A DNA stretch of 64,000 nucleotides from Subtercola vilae (GTDB taxonomy: Bacteria > Actinomycetota > Actinomycetes > Actinomycetales > Microbacteriaceae). Below the pieces are notes generated by a model that was not told where the DNA came from, ran no database searches, and saw nothing but the letters and a program-made list of their open reading frames with translations. Location: positions 1 to 64,000 of the forward strand of contig NZ_QYRT01000015.1 in the NCBI RefSeq assembly GCF_004923255.1. The letters are read 5' to 3'. Shown one piece after another: positions 35,810 through 45,370 of this stretch. How positions within the stretch are numbered: the stretch's first letter is position 1; every line of letters begins with the position of its first letter. Made by a program: the position numbers and the translations under genes.

Positions 35810-36940
35810 TCACGCGGGCAGCGCACGCACGACCTCGGCAGCGTCGATACCGTCGTCTTCGCGCAGCCGTAGGTCGCGGTCGAACACGCGCCGCACCGAG
35901 TTTCCGGCGAGGTCTTCGAGGCGCGTGGCAATGTGCAGTCGCCAATCTGCCCGCGAAGCGCTGGCGGTAATGGCAGCTGGGGCGAACGCCCACTCGGAGC
36001 CATCAGAGCTGACCGAGACCATACCGGGCACCGGATGCCCGCGACCGTCTCGAAGGCGAATGCAGCTCAGTGCGAGCGCGCGGTCGAGCGGCCTCTCGAA
36101 CCGAACCACGAGCGCATCGCCGCCCAGCACGCAACCGCGGGAGGCGCCGCATGCCGCCCAGCGCAACTCCCACCGGGCCGGATCGACGCGGGAGCGCACG
36201 GGCGCCGCGACGCGGAAGCTGCGCGAAGCGCCCGTTGAGAGCAGGGCGCCCCGGGCATCCAAAAGCCCCGAACCCACGCTGAATGTCACGGTAGCGCCCT
36301 CGACGAGCGGCGCGCCGACCACGGCATTCGGCTGCAGGCCGCGCTTGATGCGACCCGGTTCGAGCAGCGCGGTCAGGCGTCGGCGGCTGCGATCCCACAG
36401 TTCGGGAGGGAGGTCGTACAGGGCTCCCGCGATCTCAGTGCCGTTCGCGTCGAGGAGGCGCAGCTGCCCGGCTGAACTACCTTCGGGCATCTCGTGAGAG
36501 AAGGTGACGGCGAAGCGCAACAGGTTCGCGGGCACCTCGCCGCCGCCGGGGTCGATCGAGACGACGGTGGTGAGGCGAGGGGGTGGGCCGCCCGGCACCG
36601 CCACCCGGGCGCATTCGGCCCACACGCCGCTCGCGGGGTCGCGGCGAGCCACCACGAAGACGCTGCCCGGCGCGGCGGCGAAACGCGGCGTGAAACGCAG
36701 ACCGCCGATCTCCCGCTGCCACGACCCCGCCATCGCAACGAGGTCTGCAGTGCCGAGCACCGCGTCGGCGGGAACCACAGCGAGCGCGCGGGGCCACGCG
36801 TCGGCAGAGCCGTGCGCGGCACTCCCTCTGGTGAGGTCGGGCAGGCCTGGCAGGGCCCGACCGTTCACGATCACAGCACCCTCCACCCACGCGGCCCGCA
36901 CGCTGCCAGCGTCGCCGGGCAGACCGACGGCAGCCGACAC
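35810..36940 (-). CDS. hypothetical protein with Ig-like segment, possible remnant
   Basis: A 376-codon leftward frame if read from GTG 36940; the frame is open to 37084, overlapping the neighbouring fragment. The protein is beta-rich. A stretch starting LLRFAVTFSHEMPEGSSAGQ and continuing through the following LLDANGTEI resembles SbsA-type bacterial Ig-like domains, with a second similar segment near DALVVRFERPLDRAL. There is no signal peptide and no good ribosome-binding site. It follows a beta-propeller-like fragment in another frame that ends at 36991. The two may once have been one gene of about 600 codons, later broken by a frameshift. I do not recognise a specific family. Confidence 0.45.
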   Translation of the reverse strand: MSAAVGLPGDAGSVRAAWVEGAVIVNGRALPGLPDLTRGSAAHGSADAWPRALAVVPADAVLGTADLVAMAGSWQREIGGLRFTPRFAAAPGSVFVVARRDPASGVWAECARVAVPGGPPPRLTTVVSIDPGGGEVPANLLRFAVTFSHEMPEGSSAGQLRLLDANGTEIAGALYDLPPELWDRSRRRLTALLEPGRIKRGLQPNAVVGAPLVEGATVTFSVGSGLLDARGALLSTGASRSFRVAAPVRSRVDPARWELRWAACGASRGCVLGGDALVVRFERPLDRALALSCIRLRDGRGHPVPGMVSVSSDGSEWAFAPAAITASASRADWRLHIATRLEDLAGNSVRRVFDRDLRLREDDGIDAAEVVRALPA

Positions 36941-36990
36941 GCCGCCCGCATTGCTGCCCGAATCGCCGCCCGAATCGCTGCCCGAATCGC

Positions 36991-37614
36991 TCAGAGCACC
37001 GCCGCCTCGAGTGTGCGCAGCCGCTGCTCTCCGTCGTCGTTCTGCACCACCACCACGGCGCCGCGGTCGAGCGAGGCCATCCACGTGACGCCGGCATGCG
37101 CGTCGAGCGTCTCGCGCTCGACGCCGAGCGGCGCCCCCGGCTCCGACATCGGTTGCGTCAGCCCCGCCTGGCCTGCGATCGAAGCGGCCGCGATCTTCAG
37201 CAGCGGATGCCGCGTGTTCGACACCAGCAGAAACTCCTGGCCGTCACGGTCGTACGAGACCAGGCTGAACGGCTGGTTCATCGGGCCCAGTTCGGCCACC
37301 GTGCGCCCCCGCACAAGCGCCCCGTTCTTCAGTTACAGATACACGGCATGCGACTGCGGGTGAACGGTCATCCCCCGGATGATCGCACCCCCGCGCTCCA
37401 CCCCGAGCAGGGAAGCGAGCTTGGCGTCGAGCTGCTCGACCCGAACACGCTGCGCCCCCTCCTGGGCCGCGCCTTCGGGCTCGAGTTCGAACGCGAACAC
37501 CGTCGCCGCGGCCACATCGGCGACGAACAGCACGGCACCGCCGCTCGGCGAAAGCTCAGGCGAGAACAGCAGCGGGCCGGCAGAGGCGAGGGTGATCGGG
37601 GTCGAAACGGTCAT
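36991..37614 (-). pseudogene. beta-propeller-like gene broken by an in-frame stop
   Basis: Reading leftward from ATG 37614 (MTVSTPITLASAGPLLFSPE) gives 93 codons up to TAA at 37333-37335, just after MTVHPQSHAVYL. The same frame then continues without a break (LKNGALVRGRTVAELGPMNQ and FLLVSNTRHPLLKIAA) to TGA at 36991. Sequence on both sides is propeller-like (PSGGAVLFVADVAAATVFAFEL) and similar in composition. That points to one gene carrying a nonsense mutation, followed by a frameshift into the 35810-36940 frame. Original function is unknown; weak resemblance to quinoprotein/PQQ-type propellers. Confidence 0.6.
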
Positions 37615-37695
37615 TGCGGGTGGGCTCCTTAGCGGATCATCGTGAGCCCTTTATACACCTGCAACCTTGTCGCTTTCGGCGGAATATCTCCCATT

Positions 37696-37764
37696 CCCCG
37701 GGTTTCTCCTGCCCCATTCCCCGGGCTACTCCTGCCCCATTCCCCGGGTTTCCACTGCCCCATT
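37696..37764. repeat. 23-bp tandem repeat, three copies, over a gene end
   Basis: Three head-to-tail 23-bp units begin at 37696, 37719 and 37742. Each starts CCCCGGG and ends CTGCCCCATT, differing at two to three inner positions. The array spans the stop codon of the MFS gene (37726-37728), so it supplies that protein's last residues (VETRGMGQE). It is unrelated in sequence to the 23-bp array at 35687, although the period is identical. Confidence 0.95.
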
Positions 37765-39252
37765 CGCAGCATCGTCGCCGCCCGCACCCGCCCGCCGAGT
37801 GCGCACGATTCCCCACCCGACAAGGGCAGCCGCGATGACGGTGAGACTGAGCGCCGAAATGGTGATCGCCTGCTGAAACTGGGCCGTCTGCGCAGGTACC
37901 CAGTTCGTCGAGGCAAGGGTACCGACGAACACCGCAGCCAGAACCGTTCCGGTCACGGCGACACCGATGGCCGAGGCGACCTCCGTCACAGAGTCGCTGA
38001 GGGCGGCACCGATGGAGGTTCTGTTCTTCGGCAGACCGTTGAGCACGTTCACCGCGGCGACCACGCCCACCACCCGCAGCCCGGCGGCCACCAGGGCCAG
38101 CGAGATCGCCACCCACGCGTACCCGAAACTCCCGAGTACCGCGTAGACGGCGAGCCCGATCACGACCGCCGACGCACTCAGCCACGCTGCCCGGCCCAGA
38201 CCGACGCGTTCGACGAACGGGTTGACGAACGGCCCGGCCCCGAGCAGCACGACGACCTGCGGCAGCATGCCGAGGGCTGCGAGGGCGGGCGGCCACCCCC
38301 AGGCGAGCTGCAGCTGCAGCGTCACCATGTAGCCGAGGCCCGCGGTGGCCAAGCCGGCCGCAGCTTTGAATGCGAGGCCGCTCGAGACGAGCGGGCGGGC
38401 GATGAGCTTCAGATCGAGCAGCGGATGCCGAGCCGTACGCTCCCGCCGCACAAAGGCAATCGCCCCCGCGACGGCCGCCGTCGTCATGGCCCACGGCAGC
38501 CACGAGCCCGCACCCTCGTTCACGAACAGCGTCGGCGCAACCAGCGCGAACACAATTGTCGCCGTGCCGAGCGCTGCGCCCGCGACATCGATCGGGTCGC
38601 GGTGCAGGTCGGCCGCGTCATCACGCGCGATTCCGAACCGGATGCCCACAAAAGCCAGCGCCGCAATCGGAACGTTCACCAGCAGCAGTACCTGCCACGG
38701 GGCGATCGCGAGCACCAGGCCGCCGACCGTGGGGCCCACGGCGAGGCCGACCAGACCGACCGTCGAAATGAGCGTGATCGCGCGCACCCGCAGGCTCTCG
38801 GTGTCGAACAGACGAAACGCCAGCGCCATCGAGCCGGGAGTCGTCATGGCCGCCGCGATGCCCATCACAACGCGAACGGCGATGAGCTGGTCTGCGGTAG
38901 TCACAAACGCCGTCGCGAGGCTCGCCACGCCCAGCAGCACCAGGCCGATAAGCATGATGCGTCGCCTGCCAAACCGGTCGGCCACTGCGCCGAAGACGAG
39001 CATGAGCCCACCGAAGACCACGGCATACGAACCCGTCACCCACTGCAGACCGGTCGTCGATGCGTGCAGATCGCGCCCGATCGTCGGCAGCGCAACATTC
39101 AGAATCGAGTTGTCGAGCATCTCGAACAGAAAGATGGCCGAGAGACCGGCCAGAGCCAACCCCGCCGCTCGCAGCGATGTGGGAGAGGAGGCAGACGCAG
39201 GCGCCCCACCGGCTGCGGTTATCGTTTCGTCGGGGTGGCGCTGGGCGCTCAT
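37726..39252 (-). CDS. MFS drug-exporter-like transporter, DHA2-type
   Basis: A 508-residue, 14-helix major facilitator protein of the DHA2 (EmrB/QacA) group, which exports drugs by proton antiport. It has LDNSILNVALPTIGRDLHAS (motif D1), FGAVADRFGRRRIMLIG (motif A) and GPTVGGLVLAIAPWQVLLLVNVP (motif C). The C-terminus is supplied by a 23-bp tandem repeat and may vary in length. ATG 39252 has AAGGAG about 7 bases upstream. It is divergent from a TetR gene, with two perfect palindromes between them, a standard efflux-pump/repressor pair. Substrate is unknown. Confidence 0.92.
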   Translation of the reverse strand: MSAQRHPDETITAAGGAPASASSPTSLRAAGLALAGLSAIFLFEMLDNSILNVALPTIGRDLHASTTGLQWVTGSYAVVFGGLMLVFGAVADRFGRRRIMLIGLVLLGVASLATAFVTTADQLIAVRVVMGIAAAMTTPGSMALAFRLFDTESLRVRAITLISTVGLVGLAVGPTVGGLVLAIAPWQVLLLVNVPIAALAFVGIRFGIARDDAADLHRDPIDVAGAALGTATIVFALVAPTLFVNEGAGSWLPWAMTTAAVAGAIAFVRRERTARHPLLDLKLIARPLVSSGLAFKAAAGLATAGLGYMVTLQLQLAWGWPPALAALGMLPQVVVLLGAGPFVNPFVERVGLGRAAWLSASAVVIGLAVYAVLGSFGYAWVAISLALVAAGLRVVGVVAAVNVLNGLPKNRTSIGAALSDSVTEVASAIGVAVTGTVLAAVFVGTLASTNWVPAQTAQFQQAITISALSLTVIAAALVGWGIVRTRRAGAGGDDAANGAVETRGMGQE

Positions 39253-39264
39253 GGGCGCTCCTTT

Positions 39265-39312
39265 CGTGATGAATCACGGTGATCGAGATGGTTATGAACG
39301 AACAATGTTCGT
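39265..39312. promoter_or_regulatory. two palindromic operators between MFS and TetR genes
   Basis: CGTGATGAATCACG (39265-39278) and ACGAACAATGTTCGT (39298-39312) are perfect palindromes, 14 and 15 bp, in the 117-bp divergent gap. The first lies 12 bp from the MFS start codon. The second is centred in an AT-rich, promoter-like stretch with a nearby half-site ACGTTCGT (39343-39350). They are likely sites for the adjacent TetR protein. Confidence 0.6.
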
Positions 39313-39369
39313 AATGACGTACTTAGTTATATGCCGCGAACCACGTTCGTGTCAAGGTACGATGTCAGC

Positions 39370-40149
39370 ATGCCCGCGAACCCAAGACAACGCCGCAGAG
39401 ACCGCCATGCCCCGTCGCCGTCGGCCCCCGCAGCATCCATCACCCCACGAAAACTGCCGCTCACCGTCGAGCGCATCACCGATGCCGCGCTCGAGGTCGT
39501 CGCCACCCAGAACTACGATGCGCTGACAATGCGAAGCGTGGCGAAGCTGCTCGACACCGGCCCTGCCTCTCTCTACGCTCACGTCGTGAACAAGGCCGAC
39601 CTCGATGAGCTGATCATCGGCCGGCTCTGCAACCAGTTGGTCTTGCCCACGCCCGACGCGGCACGCTGGCGCGAGCAGATCGCCGACGTCTGCGCGCAGC
39701 TGCGTGACCAGTACCTGGCGTACCCGGGTATTTCGCGGGCCGCCTTCGCCATGGTCGCCACCGACCTCGATGTACTGCGCGTCGCCGAGGGCATGCTGGC
39801 CATCCTGGTCACCGCCGGCATCGACCCACAGACCGCGGCCTGGGCGATCGACGCTCTCTATCTCTATGTGGGTGCGTACACGCTCGAGATCTCGCTCGCC
39901 GCACGAGGGGGAATCGATTCCGGCGGTACCGACGAAATCGACGGCTCCGGCCGCGCCGGCGACACCGGCCGCCCCGACGCCGACGGGGTCGTCGGCCGCG
40001 AGCAGCGCGACGAGGTGCTTCGCCGTTTCTCCGCCCTGCCGGCCGACACCTTTCCGAACACCCGACGGTACGCCACCGAGTTGACCTCTGGCACCGGGCA
40101 CGAACGGTTCGACTTCACCGTGGGCCTGATGCTCGCCACGCTGCTGTGA
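39370..40149 (+). CDS. TetR family regulator (TetR_C_1-like)
   Basis: A 259-residue TetR-type repressor. A basic, Pro/Arg-rich tail precedes the helix-turn-helix (LPLTVERITDAALEVVATQN, then MRSVAKLLDTGPASLYAHVV, with the classical TetR recognition pattern). The C-terminal ligand domain contains an Asp/Gly-rich insertion at about residues 180-205. ATG 39370 is the best start; the frame is open to 39331, inside the operator region. Divergent placement next to the DHA2 exporter makes it the likely repressor of that pump. Confidence 0.9.
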   Translation: MPANPRQRRRDRHAPSPSAPAASITPRKLPLTVERITDAALEVVATQNYDALTMRSVAKLLDTGPASLYAHVVNKADLDELIIGRLCNQLVLPTPDAARWREQIADVCAQLRDQYLAYPGISRAAFAMVATDLDVLRVAEGMLAILVTAGIDPQTAAWAIDALYLYVGAYTLEISLAARGGIDSGGTDEIDGSGRAGDTGRPDADGVVGREQRDEVLRRFSALPADTFPNTRRYATELTSGTGHERFDFTVGLMLATLL

Positions 40150-40258
40150 GGGTGTGCTTCACGACGGCCGCGGCGAAGTGCTGCAGAGAGGGGCGCTGAG
40201 GCCGAGAACTTCGGGGCGCAAACAGGCCCGGTAGCCTTGACAGCGAAAAGGGGGGCGC

Positions 40259-42493
40259 ATGACGTCTGAATCCGAGGCCGAGCGCGCTTCATCCACCACC
40301 GCCGGGCCCACCGCCACCGGTACCCCGGCGGCTCCGGATGCTCGCCGCGACATTCAGGGGCTGCGGGCGCTGGCCGTGATCGCCGTCATCGCGAACCATC
40401 TTGTGGGGTGGCCGACGGGCGGGTTCGTCGGTGTCGACATCTTCTTCGTCATCTCCGGATTTCTCATCACAGGCATCCTCGTTCGCGACCGCAACGGCAC
40501 TGGCATTCCCACCGAGACCGATACCTCGCATCCCATCGCCCGGTTCTACGCCCGACGTGTCAGACGCATCGTTCCTGCCGCAGCGACCGTTCTCATCGCC
40601 ACCGTCGGCGGAGCCTGGTTCCTGTTCAACCAGACCCGCGCGCTCGAGACCGTGTGGGATGCCGTTGCCTCGTTCTTCTACACCGCCAACTGGCGGTTCG
40701 CCGCCGTGGGCACCGACTATTTTCAGGCCGCGGGCCCCACCTCGCCGCTGCAGCACTTCTGGTCGTTGTCGGTCGAAGAGCAGTTCTACCTCGTCTGGCC
40801 ATGGCTGCTGCTGCTTCTCTTCGCACTCGCCCCTGGCCGCGGCCGCGGCCAGGCTCGCACCCGTGCTCGCTTCGTCGTCGGCAGTGTGATCGCCGCCATT
40901 GTGGCCTTCTCGTTCGTGTACGCCGTCTTCGAAACCGCAGCCTCGCCCACAACGGCCTACTTCTCCACGCTCTCCCGCGCCTGGGAGCTGGCTGCCGGAG
41001 CACTGCTGGCACTCACAGCGCCCCAGTTCAGAAAACTCCCCGCAGCCGCACGATTCGTGCTCGGCTGGCTCGGCCTGCTCGTGCTGCTGGCCTGCATCCT
41101 GCTGATGAGCGACACCCTTCCCTTTCCGGGCCCCTGGGCCGCAGCACCCGTCGCGGGCACGCTCCTCGTTCTGGCTGCCGGCATCGGCGGCCCCCAGGGC
41201 CATCTCTTTCTGCTCACCAACCCGCTCAGCCGCTTTGTGGGCAACATCTCGTATTCGCTGTATCTGTGGCATTTCCCCGTCATCGTGTTCTCGCTGCAAC
41301 TCGTGCCGGTCGAAACACCGCAGAACCTGGCCCTGGTCGCCGGCATGATCGTGGCGCTCTCGGTAGTGACCTACTACCTCGTCGAACAGCCCCTGCACCG
41401 ATCCCCGTGGCTCGAACCACGGGGCACCACTGAGGTTCGACGCGAAGCGTGGCAGGCCTGGCGCGATCGGTTCGGCGCGCAATTCATTCTCGCCACCGTC
41501 GGTCTCATCGCGATCGTGGTCGTGGTCTTCGCCGGCGTTCAGATGTCGGGCCGGGGTGTGGCACCGCTGGCCGGAGCATCCGGTGACCCCGGGCTCGCGA
41601 GCATCGACCCGAGCGCGCCGGGCATACCCGCCGAGCCCCAGCCCTCGTCGGTCGACCCAGCTGTTCAGCTGCAGGCCGATCTCTCAGAAGCACTTCAAGC
41701 GACCGCCTGGCCGAGCACACTATCGCCCTCGCTCGACGACGTCATGCGAACCACCTCGAATGACAACCCCGCGAAGGCCTGTTTCGACATCGGCGCAACA
41801 CCAGACATCGGGTCGTGCACGTGGGGCGACCCGAACGCGTCGAAGCACCTCTATCTCGTGGGCGATTCGACCGCGATGGCCTACGCCCCCGCCTTCAAAT
41901 CGATTGCCGAAGGCAGCGGCGGCCGCTGGAAGATCACCACTATCGGCTTGTACGGCTGCCGTTTCACCGATGCCGCGGTGGCCAACGACGGCGACGGCGT
42001 GATGGCCGCCTGCCCGCAACGCAAGAGCGACATCGCCCGCGCCATCGTGGCCGACAACCCCCAGCTCGTCATCGTGTCGAACGCGTACGCCCTCGGCAAG
42101 TCCCCCAACGGCGCCGCCCTCAGCACCTCAGCACTCGTGGCCTCGACCGTCACCGAGACAGCGAAATACAACGTACCCGGCAGACTGGTCTACCTCGCAC
42201 CCCCGCCTCTCGGCGCCGACCTGAACCAGTGCTACTCCCCTCGTTCAAGCCCCCGCGACTGCGCCACCGCCGTCGATCCGGCCTTCACCGACTTCGCCGC
42301 TGCCACCCAGGCGGCACTCGGCGAGGGCGACCACTTCATCTCGTCGTTGCCCTTCAGCTGCGTGCCCGCCGGATGCCCCGCCTTCGCCGGAACCCTGCCC
42401 ACAAAGTACGACGACGTGCACCTCACCACCGCTTATTCGGAGCACATCGCCGCGGCCCTTCAGTGGCAGCTCACCGCCCTGGGCCTCGGTTAG
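40259..42493 (+). CDS. membrane acyltransferase with SGNH domain (OafA/YrhL-like)
   Basis: A 744-residue protein. Residues about 28-440 form an acyltransferase-3 membrane domain with about ten helices and the conserved start RDIQGLRALAVIAVIANHL (catalytic His) and FVGVDIFFVISGFLITGIL. After a helix at about 408-425 and a Ser/Pro linker comes an SGNH/GDSL-like domain: LYLVGDSTAMAYAPAF (nucleophile Ser) and YDDVHLTTAYSEHIAAAL (Asp/His). Such proteins O-acetylate cell-surface or secreted glycans. It is not obviously in an operon, and its last 23 bp overlap the convergent rhamnosidase gene. Confidence 0.92.
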   Translation: MTSESEAERASSTTAGPTATGTPAAPDARRDIQGLRALAVIAVIANHLVGWPTGGFVGVDIFFVISGFLITGILVRDRNGTGIPTETDTSHPIARFYARRVRRIVPAAATVLIATVGGAWFLFNQTRALETVWDAVASFFYTANWRFAAVGTDYFQAAGPTSPLQHFWSLSVEEQFYLVWPWLLLLLFALAPGRGRGQARTRARFVVGSVIAAIVAFSFVYAVFETAASPTTAYFSTLSRAWELAAGALLALTAPQFRKLPAAARFVLGWLGLLVLLACILLMSDTLPFPGPWAAAPVAGTLLVLAAGIGGPQGHLFLLTNPLSRFVGNISYSLYLWHFPVIVFSLQLVPVETPQNLALVAGMIVALSVVTYYLVEQPLHRSPWLEPRGTTEVRREAWQAWRDRFGAQFILATVGLIAIVVVVFAGVQMSGRGVAPLAGASGDPGLASIDPSAPGIPAEPQPSSVDPAVQLQADLSEALQATAWPSTLSPSLDDVMRTTSNDNPAKACFDIGATPDIGSCTWGDPNASKHLYLVGDSTAMAYAPAFKSIAEGSGGRWKITTIGLYGCRFTDAAVANDGDGVMAACPQRKSDIARAIVADNPQLVIVSNAYALGKSPNGAALSTSALVASTVTETAKYNVPGRLVYLAPPPLGADLNQCYSPRSSPRDCATAVDPAFTDFAAATQAALGEGDHFISSLPFSCVPAGCPAFAGTLPTKYDDVHLTTAYSEHIAAALQWQLTALGLG

Positions 42494-45332
42494 CGTTCGA
42501 GCGCATACCCAGGCGGGCGCGCAGTCGCATGCGCAGTAGCACACTGCCGGCCGCGGCGAGGGCGAAGCCGCCGAGGGCCAAGGGCAGCCCGTCGAACCCG
42601 GTGGCAGCCAGGTGGGTGGCCCCCGATCCCGCGATCGTGGATGTGCCAGAACCGGAACCGGCCCCTGCTCCCGTGCCCGCGCCTACGCTCCCCGAACCGT
42701 CACCCGGGTCGGTAGCGCCGCCTCCGGTGCCGCCACCGGGTGCCACCACCACAGCTGCACCCACCGTGACCACGTGCGTACCCGCGCCCACTGCGTGCAG
42801 TGTGACGTAACCGTCGGCTCCGCGCGTGGCGGCGAAGTCGCCCACCGACGCTTCGCCGTTCCACGCCACCACGCCGTCGACGAACACGTTTGCTGACCTA
42901 TCGCTCACCGGCACTGCGACATCGCCCGAGGTTCCGGCGGGTGAGGTGACAGTGAGGGCGAACTGGCCAGCCGGTGCGGTGTTCCAGCTCACGGCCAGAG
43001 GCCCGTGGGGCGTCGGAAGCTGGCCCTGGGCCCACGTCACCGAACCCGGGTGCGGCACTACCGTCCACGTGCTGAACCCGCTACCGGTGGGCGTCGCCCC
43101 GAGCAGATCATTCGTGAGGGCCGGTAGAACACCGGTCGACCAGCCGTGAGCCGCCGAGGTGAATCCGCCCTCGTACATCGACCCGTTCGCACCGATACCT
43201 TCCCAATCGGTCACGCCCGGATCCTGGCTCTCCATCCAGCCGTAGAGTCGTTTGATCTCATCGATCGCCGAGTCGGCCTGGCCCGACAGAAACCGCGCCT
43301 GAATCTCAGGATACGAAGTGAAGGCGTACACCCGCTGCGAGCCATCCGAAACAAGGGTGTCGTTGTCCATGAACGAGTTTCCATACGGCAGCGTGGTGTT
43401 GGCCGAGAGGTAGTCGAGCGCCTGAGTGGCTCTCTGCTGCCCGGCGACTCCCGCCAGAATCGCGATGCCGTTGCCGTCTTGAGCGTGTCGAACATCGCCG
43501 ACGTTCGAGTCGAGGTACGCGGCGGCCGTCGAATCCCACAGGTGGGCGTTGATGGCTGCCGACACTGTGGCCGCCCGGTCGGCCCAGGTCTGAGCATCGT
43601 CGGCGTGACCGAGCTGCGCGGCGAGTTTGCTGGCATCGGTCAGCGCCTGAACGTAGAGCGCGTTGTAGTAGGTCACTTCACCGGTTCGACCGAGAAACGC
43701 GTAGTCACCGTAACCGCCCGTGCCGTTCAGGCCTTTCGAGAGCAAACCATTGCTGTCGGTGACGGAGGGGTACCAGGTGTTCAGCACCTTCTGCAGGTTG
43801 GGGTAGTACTGCTCGGCGTAAGCGGTGTCGCCGGTGTAGAGCTCGTAGTCCCAACTGCTTGTCACCCACCAGAGCGGGTAGTCGAACAGCGGCAGGGAGT
43901 AGTTGCTGATCGATGCCGGCGGAATCCAGCCGTCGGCGCGCTGGTGATCGGCGAGGTCGGCGAGCACGTTCTTGGCCGCGATGCTCACGTCGTGCGTGAG
44001 GTAGGCCGTGCGCCCCGAGACCGCCACGTCGCCGACGTACGGGTCTCGATCGCGCTTCGCCCCGTCGGTGAGCACGAGTTTGCCATCGAGGCTGGCCGAG
44101 TACGAGTTACGCGGGTCGACATCGTCTTTTCTGAATGTGTCAGTGATGAGCTCGTTGGTGTACGAAGCGTTGTACCAGTAACGGTTGAGGTCTTCGTCTG
44201 ATGACTGAAACCACCCGGTGTAACTGGCGGCGTTACCGACGAACGCTGTGAAGTCGAGCGAGACTCCGCTCATGCTCACGGTGCCGGTGTTGGCCGTGTC
44301 GGGCGCGTCAGCCGCGAGCGCGTCGAGCGAGATCTTCATGTACCTGAAACCGTGCAGCCCATCGGCGCACACCTTCGTGCCGTCGGCACAGCCGTGCGCA
44401 CCCTTCCAGCTGTACGGTGCAGCTGCCACCGCAATCTGGTCTGTACCCGGGGTGATCGTGTCTCCGTTGTTCGAGCGCGTGAAGTCTGAGGTGTCGGTGA
44501 GATACTGCTTCGTCTCAGAGAACGCCAGCCTCAGACCGGGGTGGTTTCCGGATGCCCCGGCGAAGCTGATCTTCGGGTACCCCACCACGACCTTGCCGAA
44601 GTCGACAGTGATGCTGGGAACCACGTCGGCCTCGATCAGGCCGGGATACACCTCAGCGATGCGGGTGTATTCACCCTTACCTGTGGACTGGTCTTTCGTC
44701 ACGGTGATACGAACCTGAGTGGTCGTGACGGGTGAGTCGAACGAGACGGCCCGCTGCAGGTCGGTGCTTCCCGTCACCGCAGCGGCTTGGTGCCAGGCGC
44801 TGCCGTCCCACGTGTCGACCGTGTAGTCCTGGGGCACGCCATCGCTGTTCGACAGTAGCGTGATGCCCGGCACAGTGACGGGCGTCGGCGACGTGATGGT
44901 GAGCGAATCGGGATACGCGCCGTACGTGTTGTCGTTCCAGAACGTCGCCGGGTTGCCGTCGAGCGCGTTGCTGGGTTCGTAACTGCGCGGCAGACCGTTG
45001 TCGGTGTTCGCCCCGGCGAACGATGATGCCGTTGCCGACGTGCCAGCCGGCCAGGTGGGCTTGGCCGGGGCCGGCGTTCGGGTGAGGGTGGCGACGCCCG
45101 TGCCCAGAACGCCCTCTGCATTGGTCACGCCCGCAGTGGATGCCGCGACCGCGGTGGGCTTCACGTCAGACGTATCGGGTCCGACTACGTATTTCTGCCA
45201 CGAGGGCGCGGGCACAGCAGGCCCAGAGGCGGCGGGAGCTGCAGCCATCGCTGGCACCGCCGCGACTGCGCCGAGGGCCAACACGAGTGCTCCGCACGCA
45301 GCAGCGCGAGCGAAACCAGGAGGAACCGACAT
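42471..45332 (-). CDS. wall-anchored GH78-type alpha-L-rhamnosidase-like enzyme
   Basis: A 953-residue secreted enzyme. The signal peptide covers residues 1-31 (ending AMAAAPAA). A discoidin-like domain follows (about 85-235, EPSNALDGNPATFWND), then a beta-sandwich and an (alpha/alpha)6 catalytic barrel. The barrel carries VLTDGAKRDRDPYVGDVAVS, the clade's acidic active-site segment, and MESQDPGVTDWEG downstream. The C-terminus has a Gly/Ser linker, HLAATG (LAATG residues 908-912, DNA 42597-42611), a hydrophobic helix and a basic tail, so the protein is likely sortase-anchored. It sits 38 bp after the giant rhamnosidase gene in one operon. Expected role: release of L-rhamnose from plant glycosides or polysaccharides outside the cell. 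Confidence 0.85.
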   Translation of the reverse strand: MSVPPGFARAAACGALVLALGAVAAVPAMAAAPAASGPAVPAPSWQKYVVGPDTSDVKPTAVAASTAGVTNAEGVLGTGVATLTRTPAPAKPTWPAGTSATASSFAGANTDNGLPRSYEPSNALDGNPATFWNDNTYGAYPDSLTITSPTPVTVPGITLLSNSDGVPQDYTVDTWDGSAWHQAAAVTGSTDLQRAVSFDSPVTTTQVRITVTKDQSTGKGEYTRIAEVYPGLIEADVVPSITVDFGKVVVGYPKISFAGASGNHPGLRLAFSETKQYLTDTSDFTRSNNGDTITPGTDQIAVAAAPYSWKGAHGCADGTKVCADGLHGFRYMKISLDALAADAPDTANTGTVSMSGVSLDFTAFVGNAASYTGWFQSSDEDLNRYWYNASYTNELITDTFRKDDVDPRNSYSASLDGKLVLTDGAKRDRDPYVGDVAVSGRTAYLTHDVSIAAKNVLADLADHQRADGWIPPASISNYSLPLFDYPLWWVTSSWDYELYTGDTAYAEQYYPNLQKVLNTWYPSVTDSNGLLSKGLNGTGGYGDYAFLGRTGEVTYYNALYVQALTDASKLAAQLGHADDAQTWADRAATVSAAINAHLWDSTAAAYLDSNVGDVRHAQDGNGIAILAGVAGQQRATQALDYLSANTTLPYGNSFMDNDTLVSDGSQRVYAFTSYPEIQARFLSGQADSAIDEIKRLYGWMESQDPGVTDWEGIGANGSMYEGGFTSAAHGWSTGVLPALTNDLLGATPTGSGFSTWTVVPHPGSVTWAQGQLPTPHGPLAVSWNTAPAGQFALTVTSPAGTSGDVAVPVSDRSANVFVDGVVAWNGEASVGDFAATRGADGYVTLHAVGAGTHVVTVGAAVVVAPGGGTGGGATDPGDGSGSVGAGTGAGAGSGSGTSTIAGSGATHLAATGFDGLPLALGGFALAAAGSVLLRMRLRARLGMRSNANRGPGR

Positions 45333-45370
45333 AGGAGTGCCTTTCGTACGGAACAGAGAGATACAGAGAG

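Noticed and set aside
35689-36497. Long rightward frame through the 23-bp repeats (repeated SFDLEVFYRSIW-like peptides)
   Set aside because: The peptide repeats are a by-product of the DNA array. The frame then runs antisense through the leftward beta-rich gene, and there is no ribosome-binding site.
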